Part shown: piece after piece, positions 20,421-30,859 of the stretch
Layout of the letters: every line of letters begins with the position of its first letter
Numbering within the stretch: position 1 is the first letter of the stretch
Source: Kingdonia uniflora
Taxonomy: Eukaryota; Streptophyta; Magnoliopsida; Ranunculales; Circaeasteraceae
Direction of reading: 5' to 3'
NCBI GenBank assembly: GCA_014058105.1
Contig: JACGCM010000428.1
Location: 496,001-560,000, forward strand
Length of the DNA: 64,000 bases
Notes under the pieces: generated by a model
The model's input: only the letters and a program-made list of their open reading frames with translations
What the model was told of the DNA's origin: nothing
Database searches by the model: none
Program-made: the position numbers and the translations under genes

Positions 20421-21409
20421 ACCTATCAACAAATCATCTCGAAGCTAATATTCAAATGATATAAGACATAATCAATCGCTCAACCAAACCTTCATCTACC
20501 CCACCTCGTCCAAAAACCACCATCTTTCCCTAAAATTACAGCATCCACCATTAATGGTGGACACCAAGCTTTCCCCAATCTAAATTACCATATTCTAAAC
20601 CAAGAAAACACGAGACATATACAAAATAATTGAAAGGCAAGAACAAGGAGGGCGTACTAGCACTAGTATTTTCTGATGATCTTCATCAACAGTAACGATA
20701 GGCACTAGTAGTTTCATAAGATCCTAGTCAGAAGCAACAAATTGTTTCTTCTCTCTTACAGAAAAATGAAGAGGTGATTAAATAAATGTTTTTATCTCTT
20801 TCTCTCCTCTAAAATAAACTATCCTCAAGCTGTATCAATTTTCAAAACCAACATCATTACATCCACTAAACCCACTTTCTCTCACCTCTTCAGCTTCCCT
20901 CAATAATTCTAGCATATCGTCCCTTAAAAAAAATTGGCCTCTTTGAATGCTTTAACTTCCCACCTCTCCTGGCTTTGTGCCTCAATTTTCTCTTCGAACT
21001 CCCTAAATCAAGTAAACCTAAACCATTGAATACACAATCAGCAATAATTTTTTTAATCCAAACAACTACTTTTATTTATACCTTGAATGAAATCATCTCT
21101 GGTACACCTAAACATTGGTTACAATTCAAGGCCTCGAAATGTGGGATCACATACGTCTGCTATATGGCAGCTATTATCATACCTAAACTCAGACTTGAAG
21201 TGACTGCTGAACATATCCTTACGCCCTGGTCAAGACAGGCAAGGCTTCACATGTCAGTACCATAGCCTATAAGTATGATATCGCGGCAGTTGACACCCTC
21301 AATCACAACATAAACTTTAAGAAGTCAAATATACACTTAAGCTCGCGGCAACAATCGATCCCAATCTACTTGGAATCTGAACACTTTTTCTCATTATAAC
21401 TCTGACTAC
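20421..21409. other. TatX-5 3' internal region, unassigned
   Basis: Nearly 1 kb without a convincing gene. By position it should hold the equivalent of aORF2 upstream exons. I could not find the PGHQGCFR motif here. Confidence 0.3.
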
Positions 21410-24143
21410 ATCAATGTCACACCCCAAATTTCCAATGATTTAAAACCAAATCATTAACAGGAGTTCTAGGGGGCGTGCAGGTCGGGTAATCCTAAGAATC
21501 ACTCCCATAAACGACCGAGCCATAGACAAGTTCAGGCTCAGTCATTCACTTATAGCAATTTATCAGAGTAAAAAGAATAAAATAACATAAGCAAATGACA
21601 TAAATATACATATCAAAGCTAAAATATGATACAATATCTCAGAAATATACAACAATAGAGTCTGAATATAACTAAACAATAATATACAACTAAGGACCTA
21701 TAGTAACAGATAATCTTAACTCTGAGCTCCACTCTAGTCCACAGCAACTACTCTGCAGCTACTCCACCTCTCAAATGTTAAATAGCGAGAGTGAGCAAAC
21801 CACAACTCACTATGCCCAATAAGGCTAAAAACTATACTAATACAACTAATGCTAATAAGAATAGGAAACGATGAACATGAAGAAGCATAGTGAAAATATA
21901 GCATATCTAAGTAGCAAGAAATGAAGTGAATACAATCTTACTAAGCAAATATTAATATAATATGCGAGGAAGTGATATGATGATGCAGATGCTCAATGCT
22001 GGAATGATGTATGAAGTTAAACTGATGGACTCAATCCTATTATAATTGGTTGATCAACCACTAGCGCAAAGACTCAGACATATGAGAGATCGTTGTTGGA
22101 TACAAGGGGTTCAATTTGTTCCAAGCTCGACCAGGCAAGGATATTACCACTTGATCAGAGTAAATAGGGGTTTCAACCCGAGGAGCCATCGTCCTCATAC
22201 TATTCGAATTCTAATGTATTTCAACCTCTCAGGATAGTGCTGGAACCAGAGGGGAACTATATCATACCATCCCATACTCCAGGATGGGTATTCAGGTATG
22301 ATAGCATCTCAGCCAGAGCTCACCATACTATTTCAACCTGAGCTAGGAATTCTCCTAACCTGTTGGGGGTCAGCCGATTTGGAGTGATTTTATGTATCCG
22401 ATCTCAACAAGATAAGAAGAAATGATTATATGATCTACAGATCCAAACAGATCCACCAAAGATCAAAATGCTGCAGCTGCTAACACGGCAAGCACACATA
22501 GGATAACCACCTACCTGAGCGAGTGGCAAACAATCCTAACATAGACGAACAGTGACCCAGTCGCACATCTAGACATAGAACAACAGTGACTAACCAGTCA
22601 CAACATCTGACTAAATGGCCAGTGACAAAATGGCATTCAAGGACAATGCCACGAGAATACAAAACATGCACGACTCCCTAAATGATAATGGAGAAATTCA
22701 ACTCTACATGCCTTAGGATACCAAGCCCTAATGATAAAAAACTCCTAGAACAAGTCAAGAGTAATTATGCCATTTGTGTTCAAGGACGAAGCCGCGAGAA
22801 CTAGCGTAACAACTCCTAACCCATTCTTGAAGTCTAAATATGCATAATTACATAACTTCACTAACATATCCAGCATAGATAATAACTAAGTTCAGAGAGG
22901 AAGGCAATCTATACTATATACTAGGAAAAACAACATCTATGTCTTTAGTGTCTCTCTAAATCAACATAGGTAATATTAGTAAGGAATTTAGACATGAAGG
23001 GACACTCGCCTTGATATACCAAGTTTGATAATAACGAACCCGGCAGAAAATATCCAAGCAGTACCCCAACGGTAATGTGCTCCTTGAGTCGACTTCCCGA
23101 ACCAGAATGAGTCACTGAACGGAACAGGAACACCAAACATCAACTACTACCAAGGACCAGAACCCAACCATAAATGCAACAAGGAATTCTTACCCGAAAC
23201 TGAATTCAAATCAGCACCACACCCGAATCAGCAACACTACACCGCTACAATCCTAGTAAAGACGATTTAGAGTAAGCACAACTCAGCCAATCATAACTAG
23301 AACCTATTAATCAACCTAACCCAACATAATCCATATCTAATCCATCACATAAGGGCTCTACTAAAACAGAAATCAGATTATCACGGGAGGAAAAATAGTT
23401 AGGTGATGCGAACTGATTTCAAAACTCCTGAACACAACAGCGATCTCCGTAATCGTCTCTCTAAACCCAATCAATAAACAACTCTTCGGAAATCAAACAC
23501 CAATGATTTATAGTAATAATTACTCTTAAAATATTCTCTAAGCAATTACTAAACAATCAAGAGGGTTTTACCTAACAGAAAATCAGATTATAAAGTGGAA
23601 AAGCAGCAGGGAATTACTTACATAAAAAGAGTAGCTGAGATTGGAAATGGATGACGATAAGTCGGTAATTGAAGATGGTTAAAGTAGCCTCTCTCCACAC
23701 TTTAGAACAGCAGCAATAAAGGCGGCAATAACTGAACTGCAACTGCAACAATGGCGGCAATAACTGTTCAGAGAACAACCGCCTCTACTCCCTCTCTTCT
23801 TCCTCAAACAGCAGCCCCTCTTCAACCCTTACTCTTTACTCTCCAATCTCCCAAAGACTCTCCCCCAACTCTATGTTAAAATTCTACAAATCAAATCCCT
23901 AAAATAGATGTGTGTGGTGATCCAATGAAACGGTACTACGATAGCTACAACGGAGCCCTCCCCATACGGGTAAAACGGTACTCTAATGTTCACATTCACA
24001 GTAAGCCTATATACCATACTAAGAGTCCTGATATAAAATGATGGAACACAATGCATGATGTCAAGGAAAAATATGGATGCATAATTTATTTATTTAAATA
24101 AAGAAGAAAAAAAACAAAAAAAAATTTGGGACATTACAATCAA
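21410..24143. mobile_element. Solo LTR-1 with perfect 5-bp target duplication
   Basis: TGTCACACCCC at 21415 to GGGACATTACA at 24138 (2724 bp). Flanked by ATCAA at 21410-21414 and ATCAA at 24139-24143. No PBS, polypurine tract or pol inside, so it is a solo LTR left by LTR-LTR recombination. Homologous to Solo LTR-2 at both ends and in much of the middle. Long LTRs with TGTCACGCCCC-type ends are common in large Ty3/gypsy elements; a Tekay/Del-like source is possible but unproven. Orientation is not certain, since both strands start TG and end CA. It interrupts the 3' region of TatX-5. Confidence 0.85.
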
Positions 24144-24589
24144 TTCCCTTTTAAGTTTTTGAACATATTCGACCTATAAGAATATTACATCTTTTGATGC
24201 ACGTGGCAATATTTTTCCATCGACTTATTTCCAACCTTTGACTTATGCCACATTTTACCAAACCTACGACTTCACATTTCAACATTTTTATTTTTAGTTC
24301 TATCTTTTTCATTGACTACATTTTGTCATACAATTGAGGGACTTATTTGAAAAACTCTGAAGTGCAGAAAGTTCTAAAATAAATATTGTCATACACCATT
24401 TTCCTCTCTCATACCACAATAAAAACTATCCGTTATAATCAATAACACATAAATTCAACACAAGTCTATTAATATCTTCTCCATTACAAAAAGAAGAAGA
24501 AAAATAAATAATCAAAACAAACAAATAAAGATACATTAGTTATAGCCAGGGCAATTCTTTCAGCACCACGACCTACCACGACCTACTAC
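24144..24589. other. TatX-5 3' internal region right of Solo LTR-1
   Basis: AT-rich sequence between the solo LTR and the small antisense ORF; no feature recognised. Confidence 0.3.
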
Positions 24590-24870
24590 TACCACCACCC
24601 CTCCACCATCAACAACCGCGCCAGGGCTCTCAACACAGCGGGCCACTCTGTCCCAGTACAAAGATGCTACTAGAGCATTCGCCACCAGAAATTGAATTCT
24701 TCAACTTCTTCCCATTCTTGGCCGGTCAGCTCACCCATGTTCAGATCGGTGACGTCGAGCAGTGGAGCACCCAAATCCATCCGTCCAAAATACTTCTAAG
24801 TTAGTTCGGCCACCTTGGCCTCCATACGATCCTTCAATTTTTCTAATTGTCTCTAAGACCGAGTGTTCAT
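24590..24870 (-). pseudogene. Small LTR-proximal antisense ORF, TatX-5 copy (KYFG family)
   Basis: From ATG 24870: MNTRS, a stop, RQLEKLKDRMEAKVAELT, a stop, KYFGRMDLGAP, LDVTDLNMGELTGQEWEEVEEFNFWWRML, two stops, then WPAVLRALARLL. This is the same plan as the other four copies (basic helix, KYFG, acidic run, WWRML). It lies antisense to the element, about 240 bp from the polypurine tract. The frame has four stops. A weak TTATATAGGG on the minus strand near 25082-25091 could be the remnant TATA box. Confidence 0.45.
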
Positions 24871-25108
24871 CTTATTTAACGATGGAGATAGTGTTTTAGA
24901 GAAGGAGGTTAAGCAGAGTTAAGGAAATTATGCACCAACACATAAAATTTTTATAGGAGATTAATAGATCATTAATGATGCCATAATTAGCATAATTAGC
25001 CATTAATGATCTCGGTAAGCAGCGTATTTGCACCGGTCAAACTTACAAATTCCTATGAAAACTACTACTCAGCAATAACCCTATATAACAATTTTTGAGG
25101 ACCCAGCT

Positions 25109-25120
25109 GAGAGGGGAAAA
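25109..25120 (+). other. Polypurine tract of TatX-5
   Basis: GAGAGGGGAAAA directly before TGTGGCAGTC, the LTR start; marks 25121 onward as a 3' LTR. Confidence 0.65.
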
Positions 25121-25774
25121 TGTGGCAGTCTACTCGTAGCCTTTGAGAATGGACCGGATACTCGAAGAATGTAGTAGCCTACTCGCAACCTCCAAGAATA
25201 GACTGGATACTCAAAGACTCCCGAGCAGTTCGAAGCCTACCATACTTACAAAACTATCAGAGCCATAATGAGCCTACCGTTGAGTCCACTACAACTTCAA
25301 CCATGCTTTATTCTAGTTCAGCTCATGGTCCAAGGCTGACAACTCAGCAGACATCTCTGGCAGAACTGACTTTAATATAAAATAGCTGTAAAGAAGCATA
25401 CACTTGTAATTTGACCTCTCTATGGTGATGTCACCTTTCCTATCTGCTATAAATAGGAAGGGAGAACTACTAAATGGAGGTTGAGAAATTACCCCCTACA
25501 TACCCCTGAGATGCTCTGAAAACCTTTAAGCACCTTCTAACGCTTGAGAATTAATTATACTCGAGACTTTTATTTTTAATCTCACCCATTTATACAATCT
25601 CATATTAAAAATCCTCATTAGAGGTCGTGGAGAAATCCTATTCTAGGACTCCATGCAAGTGCACCTTCCAAAATCTCTATATTTCTATTAAGTTTGCTTG
25701 TTAAAACCCCTAGTCGAGCATTATTCCTATGGTATAAAAGTGCAATCTCTCCTCTATGAGATTTGGCCCCTACA
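25121..25774 (+). repeat. 3' LTR of TatX-5
   Basis: 654 bp, ends GGCCCCTACA. TATAAATA at 25448-25455. The first 49 bp are repeated imperfectly from 25170 (TGTAGTAGCCTACTCG), so the U3 start is duplicated. Otherwise it aligns with the TatX LTRs at 16710, 26891, 32310 and 61005. The TatG LTR follows without a gap. Confidence 0.75.
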
Positions 25775-26317
25775 GTAGGGATCTATCCCACAAGCTACTT
25801 CCCCAACGAACTATCAAGATAACAGGCTAACACAAAATTAGAAAGGCGCACCTCCTGATGATGCTGACACCTGTCCTCCGAACTAGTAAATGAAGTGGCT
25901 CAAACCTTTAGAGAACAAGAAAGAATAACTCAAAGGCACCTTCCCCATCAACTGATAGTTACAGGAATAGCCTCTAAAAGCTTTACTACTCTTTCCCCTA
26001 ATGCAGGGGAATGTAATGCCAGCCAGGATCTAGGGAGGAGATATATAAATAGGTCATAAGAGAGAGATAATAGAGATAAGTTTTGGGAGATAAAAATACT
26101 AACTCTATTTTATTCCAGAGCACCGACCTTTATAACTCTTAATATCCTAGCAATATAGAAAGGTTTTCAAGTCCTCGAACTGAGGTCGTTGTTTTCACAT
26201 ATTCAAAGGTTTTCATGCTAATTTTGTGCCATTTTAAATTACTAGTTTATCATTGTTCGTGTTCTAGGTACATTCGGCGTAAGAGACTAATTTGATTTGC
26301 AAATTTAGTCCCTTACA
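25775..26317 (+). repeat. 5' LTR of TatG
   Basis: About 543 bp ending TAGTCCCTTACA, followed by TTTGGTGCGGTCTGTAAG, a primer-binding-like stretch. ATATATAAATAGG at about 26040-26053 is the probable TATA box. The start (GTAGGGATCTATCCC) resembles the TatY LTR start and joins directly to the end of the TatX-5 LTR, so its first bases cannot be separated. The R/U5 part (GAGGTCGTTG...TTCAAAGGTTTTC) is related to TatY. Confidence 0.55.
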
Positions 26318-26399
26318 TTTGGTGCGGTCTGTAAGAAACTGATACATACCATTAAAATCCTAAGACCAATAGTCACACAAAAAATCATCGATAGAGATC

Positions 26400-26890
26400 A
26401 TGGTAAATACTAACTGGGTAGCTTCAACAATTTAATTAGAGATCACGTCAACTGAACCTGATTAGTTGGTAAATATAAGACCAGGCCTCAATGCAAAAAC
26501 CGTCAAGAGAAACAAACTTGAGCGTCAATTGATTAAGGATCCGGAACTTTGCAGTAAAGAGTTGGAGGAAAAGTGAAGTGCCCGACAGTTAGAATCCAGG
26601 CGATATGTGGAACAGATGACCATATGGCAAGCTGCATTGAAAGTACCGCAAGACAATCAACAAGGACCAGCTCCCATAGACAAAGAGGTCATTCCCGCTC
26701 ATTCTCGGATATTAGCAAGTGATAGACTGGTTCCTCGTGGAGCAACAAGTAGAAGATGCCGACACTCTAAACATTAATAAGAGCAACCGCGACCTCCATC
26801 TAGGGTACCAATTAAGGAAAGATTGAGCGAGGGCAGTGACAATCATAACCTGAGACCAACTCAGCAATCAGTTATTGTGCCATGTCGATG
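26400..26890 (+). pseudogene. TatG gag, N-terminal fragment
   Basis: Starts at ATG 26400 (MVNTNWVAST), 80 bp after the LTR. A basic, glutamine/arginine-rich N-terminal gag follows: KRNKLERQLIKDPE, QLESRRYVEQM, PQDNQQGPAPIDKEVIP and RLSEGSDNHNLRPTQQS. Three or more stops. Cut off by the TatX-3 LTR at 26891. Confidence 0.55.
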
Positions 26891-27474
26891 TGTAGTAGCC
26901 TACTCCCAGCCTTGGAAGACGAACTGAATACCTTAAAACTAATTCAAAGACTACTGAGCCAATCAAAACCTGCCGAACTTACAAGTCTACCAGAGCCCAC
27001 AATAGGCCTATATTCAAGTCCAATAATTCTTCGACCATGCTTTAGTATAATTCAGCTTATAGTTGAAGGCAGGTAAATTAGTAGACAATTTAGCAGACAA
27101 CTCTAGCAGAGCCGACTGTTTGGTTATATCACCCTTCCTACCATCTATAAAAAGAGAAAGGGGGTCACAGGAGAGAGGTTGGGAGATCTTGCCCACACAC
27201 ACCCTAGAGAAGCTCTGACAACCTTTAAACACCTTCAGAAGCTTGAGGATTTAGTCTACTCTAACCCAAATCTGTAATCTAACTCATATATACATCCTCA
27301 TCCTAAAAATTCCCGCTAAAGGTCGTGGAGGAATCATATTCTAGGATTCCACGCAAGTGTGTTTAAATGGAACTTTCCCTATTTCTTTTAAATATACTTG
27401 TTAGACCCCTAACCGGGCAAAAACCTCTGTGGTGTAAAAGTTTAGTCTCCCCTCCACAAGATTAAGCCCCTACA
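26891..27474 (+). repeat. 5' LTR of TatX-3
   Basis: 584 bp, TGTAGTAGCCTACTCC...AAGCCCCTACA, with the perfect TGTAG...CTACA terminal inverted pentamer. CTATAAAAAG at 27145-27154 is the probable TATA. Followed by the primer-binding-like TTTGGTGTTGTTTGTG and a gag start, so this is a 5' LTR. It sits in the TatG gag. Confidence 0.8.
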
Positions 27475-27537
27475 TTTGGTGTTGTTTGTGCTATACCCTC
27501 AATTTTTTTACAACTTTACCAACCGAGTACACCTATA

Positions 27538-28075
27538 ATGGCTCCTACCCTCTGGTCTACCTAAGCTATAGTAAGAGCCCCTACCGACGACATTGCCACT
27601 CAATTAGCCCTGATGCGCGAGCAGTTTGTTCAGGTTAAAGAGTGTTATACGAACCAACTTTGCCATGGGCATAAAACTCGATGCCAGGAACACAAAACTT
27701 AACGACGACGTTGTACTAAAAAAATAAAAAGATATTATCGTGGCTTCGTTGAGCTCGCACGCATTTAGGTCCTTATCCCCATTTTCAAAGGTTCCATCCA
27801 CCTAGACATCCCAGTTTTGAAAGATTTGAGCGACTCCACACTACAAACATCCAGACCTCCTATTGGACGACTATCCCGAGAACGGCTAGGTGAACACAGT
27901 ACTGAACAGAGCTTAAAACGCATCAACCTCGAACATATCATTCTCCCCCTCGAGCAGCTTACTTCACACAATAGAAGCTCGACCAGCAAATCAAAGTTAT
28001 CAAAGTTGTCATCCATATCATTTCGAGTCTAGCCCCAAACTCCTAAAGCAAACTCAATAATCCCCTCTGCCCGGA
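27538..28075 (+). pseudogene. TatX-3 gag, N-terminal fragment
   Basis: ATG 27538, MAPTLWST then AIVRAPTDDIATQLALMREQF, the same start as TatX-1 and TatX-2 gag. It continues with HLDIPVLKDLSDSTLQTSRPP and an acidic/basic mix to about 28075, where it runs head-on into TatX-2 pol on the other strand. Stops at several places. The rest of TatX-3 is absent. Confidence 0.65.
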
Positions 28076-28077
28076 GC

Positions 28078-28770
28078 TTCTAGTTATCGAGGTCCCTGTA
28101 CACCGCTTGGGGATTTGCGGTGTAGACCACCATTGAGAATGGTGTACCGTCGGCAGTTTTCCAATGATGAACATTTGGCCTTAGGATCATCCGGGAGGGT
28201 AGAACTATTAAAGTATGCAAGGAAAGGTTTGCGCCAGTCTTCAGGATCGAGGCTCTTGCCCCAGTATCGATGGAATTGATTTCTATCTGGGCGATAATTG
28301 GGCGTTCGTACACTTTGATAGTAAGGGTTCAGGATTCAGATTGGCCTATTATGGTGGCAATGTAAGAAAGGGCGTTGGCATGCCTGCTTTTACCTCGAGG
28401 ATAATATGTAATCGATGATTTTTTAGGAAACTGATCCATGTGCTGGCGGACAAGTACAACATTCTCAACCATTCGAACGTTTGCCTAATTTTCGCTGGTG
28501 TACTGTATCTGAACAAGCTGAGAATCAGTAAACACTAAAAGTTTGAGAACACCAAGTTCGAGAGTGGGATCTAGACCATGTATCAAAGCTTCGTACTCGG
28601 CCTCATTATTGGTACATTCGAAGTTTAATTTGATAGCCTTTTCGATGAGGTCGTTGGAGGGTGTGACCAGGACGATACCTATACCCGAACCAGATCTATC
28701 TGTAAAGAGACGTCAACCCATGTTGGGATTCCAAGGGTCAGTCTGTTTAAGCTGATCTTCAGATAGATCA
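28078..28770 (-). pseudogene. TatX-2 archaeal-type RNase H and linker
   Basis: Minus strand, 28770 down. The second RNase H is in several frames (counterparts of DFxxxNxxEYEAL near 28600). Then come RPIIAQIEINSID and, in a shifted frame, RKPFLAYFNSSTLPDDPKAK and CRRYTILNGGLHRKSPSG, the usual lead-in to the integrase zinc finger. Cut at about 28078, so no H2C2 finger or core remains. Confidence 0.7.
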
Positions 28771-29430
28771 TCTTCGTGTTCTTCCTAGTAGATGTCTTCG
28801 ATCGAGAAGTTGGCAAGAAAATTTGCCACTGCCTGTCTCATGAGGAAACTTATTTTTCGAAGGTAATATTATGTTTGCCGAGGTATACAGACCACTGCTG
28901 TACTCGTCTGGACTTATCTTTTTTATTGAAAAGTTCTCGAAGAGGGTAACTGGTAATGACGCATATGTGGTGCTCTTGGAAGTATGGTTAAAGTTTTCGA
29001 GAGGTATAGGCAAGAGTAAGTAATAGACGTTCGAGTTTAGTGTATTGTGTTTCGGCGCGGGTTAGGGTGTTACTGATAAAATTGATAGATTTTTTGATAT
29101 TGGCACCGATTCGGATGAGGATTGAGCTATAGAGGTCTCGGTTATGGCAAAATATAAAGTAAGCACCTCGCCTTCGACCAGGGTACTGATGATAGGTGGC
29201 TGGCCAAGGTACATTTCGAGTTCAAGAAAATCTTGTTCGCATTCGGGTCTCCAGTCAATTTTGGGGTTCTTTGTTTTGGCTTTATGAACACCTTGATCAC
29301 GCAAAAGGGAGAATAACGAAGCACAATTCTTAGAGATTTGGAGATAAAGCGATTTAGGGCAGCTATTTTTCCAGTGACCTTTTGAATGTCTTTTCTGGTT
29401 TAGGGAGAGGGCATATCGACGAGGGCTCAA
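28771..29430 (-). pseudogene. TatX-2 RT-linked RNase H
   Basis: Minus-strand frames show KIDWRPECEQDFLELEMYLGQPP, VEGEVLTLYFAITETSIAQSS and, in a second frame, the KPIYFISxTLTxAExRY-type region near 29060-29110. Frame changes separate the pieces. It corresponds to 5391-5860 of TatY-2. Confidence 0.7.
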
Positions 29431-30110
29431 ATTTGTATAGGGTCAATCTCGATGTCTTGTTTGCTAATAAGGTGACCCAAGAACTTTCCTGAAGATACGC
29501 CTAATTGGCATTTATCGGGGTTTAGTTTCATATTATATGTTCGAAGTATCGAAAGACGTAAGTCAAATCTTGTATATGGGTATAGTTCTGGAGGCTCTTA
29601 CATAACATGTTGTCGATATAAACTTTGACCGACTTGCCAAGAAGAGGCTTGAACATGGTGGTAACAAGGCACTGGTAAGTGGCACCCGTATTTTTAAGTC
29701 TAAAGGGTATCACGTTAAAGCAGTAAAATCCTTTTTCTGTGATAAACAAAGTTTTAAGTTGATCATCAGGGAGAAGGGGTACCTAGTTATATGCTAAAGC
29801 TGCGTCCATCATAGATAGGCGTGCATGACTGGTTGTTGCGTCCAGGAGTACTAAAATGATCGGGAGAGGAAAACTATCCTTCAGTGTGTATTTATTAATA
29901 TCTGCGAAGTCGACGCAGATTTGGATCTTGCTATTCTTCTTGGGGACAGCGGCAATATTTGAGATCCAATCGGCGTATTTGACTTCTCTAATAAAATCAG
30001 CGGCCAAGAGTTTTTTGACCTCGAAGTTTACTAATTCTCAAATCCTCGGTGCCAAAGTGTACTACTTCTGCTTCATAACTGTAGATTTAGGGATGAGCTC
30101 AAGTCGATGG
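29431..30110 (-). pseudogene. TatX-2 reverse transcriptase
   Basis: Order on the minus strand: VKYADWISNIAAVPKKNSK, IQICVDFADINKYTLKDSFPLP, ARLSMMDAALAYN, FITEKGFYCFNVIPFRLKNTGATYQ, and the active-site box as YIDN (near 29627-29638). The second catalytic aspartate is therefore replaced by asparagine. Tat RTs normally have Y(I/V)DD. Single stops and frameshifts between blocks. An inactive copy of the enzyme that would make cDNA. Confidence 0.8.
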
Positions 30111-30394
30111 CAGGCCAGGGTGGGGTCGACGTTGGGCATCTCATGGAACGTCCAAGCGAAGACATCTTTATTTTCTTGAAGGAACATGGTAAGCTTGTGG
30201 CTTTCGTTGGAATCCAAAAAACTACCAATGAATGTACCTCGACCAGGGCCATGGAGTTTGACATAAACAGTAGGTTCGACAAGTATGGTAGAAGAGAGAG
30301 AGGTCTAGTGATTGTTATGGCTTTTCCAGTTTCTTGGTAAGGTTGATCTCGGGGTACTCGTATGAGCGGGTGAGGCGTTGGGATCCTTTATGTT

Positions 30395-30745
30395 TCACGT
30401 ACCACAAGGGGTAGTGAAACGTAATGTCATGTAATAGGTAGAAGGTATAGCTTTCATGGTATGAAGCCAATTATGCCCTAGAATGCCCAGATGCTCAGAC
30501 TTCATGTCGATGACAAGAAAAATGGCTTGGAGGGTAACTAGACCGGTGGTGACAGGGAGGCTAAGGAGACCGACAATGACCTTGGTAGCGCCGTTAATGC
30601 CATTTAGTTTGACATTGGCTGGTATGATAAGGTCGGTTTTTTGCATGGCACAGACGGTCTGGAAGATGAGCACGTCTACTGCACTACCCATATCAACGAG
30701 CATTGTGTGTAAGACGAGATGTTTGACCTTGATCAGGATGACCAA
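30395..30745 (-). pseudogene. TatX-2 aspartic protease
   Basis: Open frame of 116 codons with the retropepsin layout: LVLHTMLVDMGSAVDVLIF (active site DMGS in place of the common D-x-GS), GINGATKVIVGLLSLPVTTG, AIFLVIDMKSEHLGILGHNWLHTMKAIPSTYY. The ILGHNWL segment is the usual ILGRxxL flap-end motif. Length is normal for the domain. It lies between gag and RT as expected. Confidence 0.8.
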
Positions 30746-30859
30746 ATGGTCAGAATGGGGGAAACAAATGTAAAAGGTGTCACAATCGATGAAGGATATA
30801 CCTTCAGTCGAGGGTGTTGGCTAGATTACAGGTAAAAGGATGGGTAATTTATCTTGATA

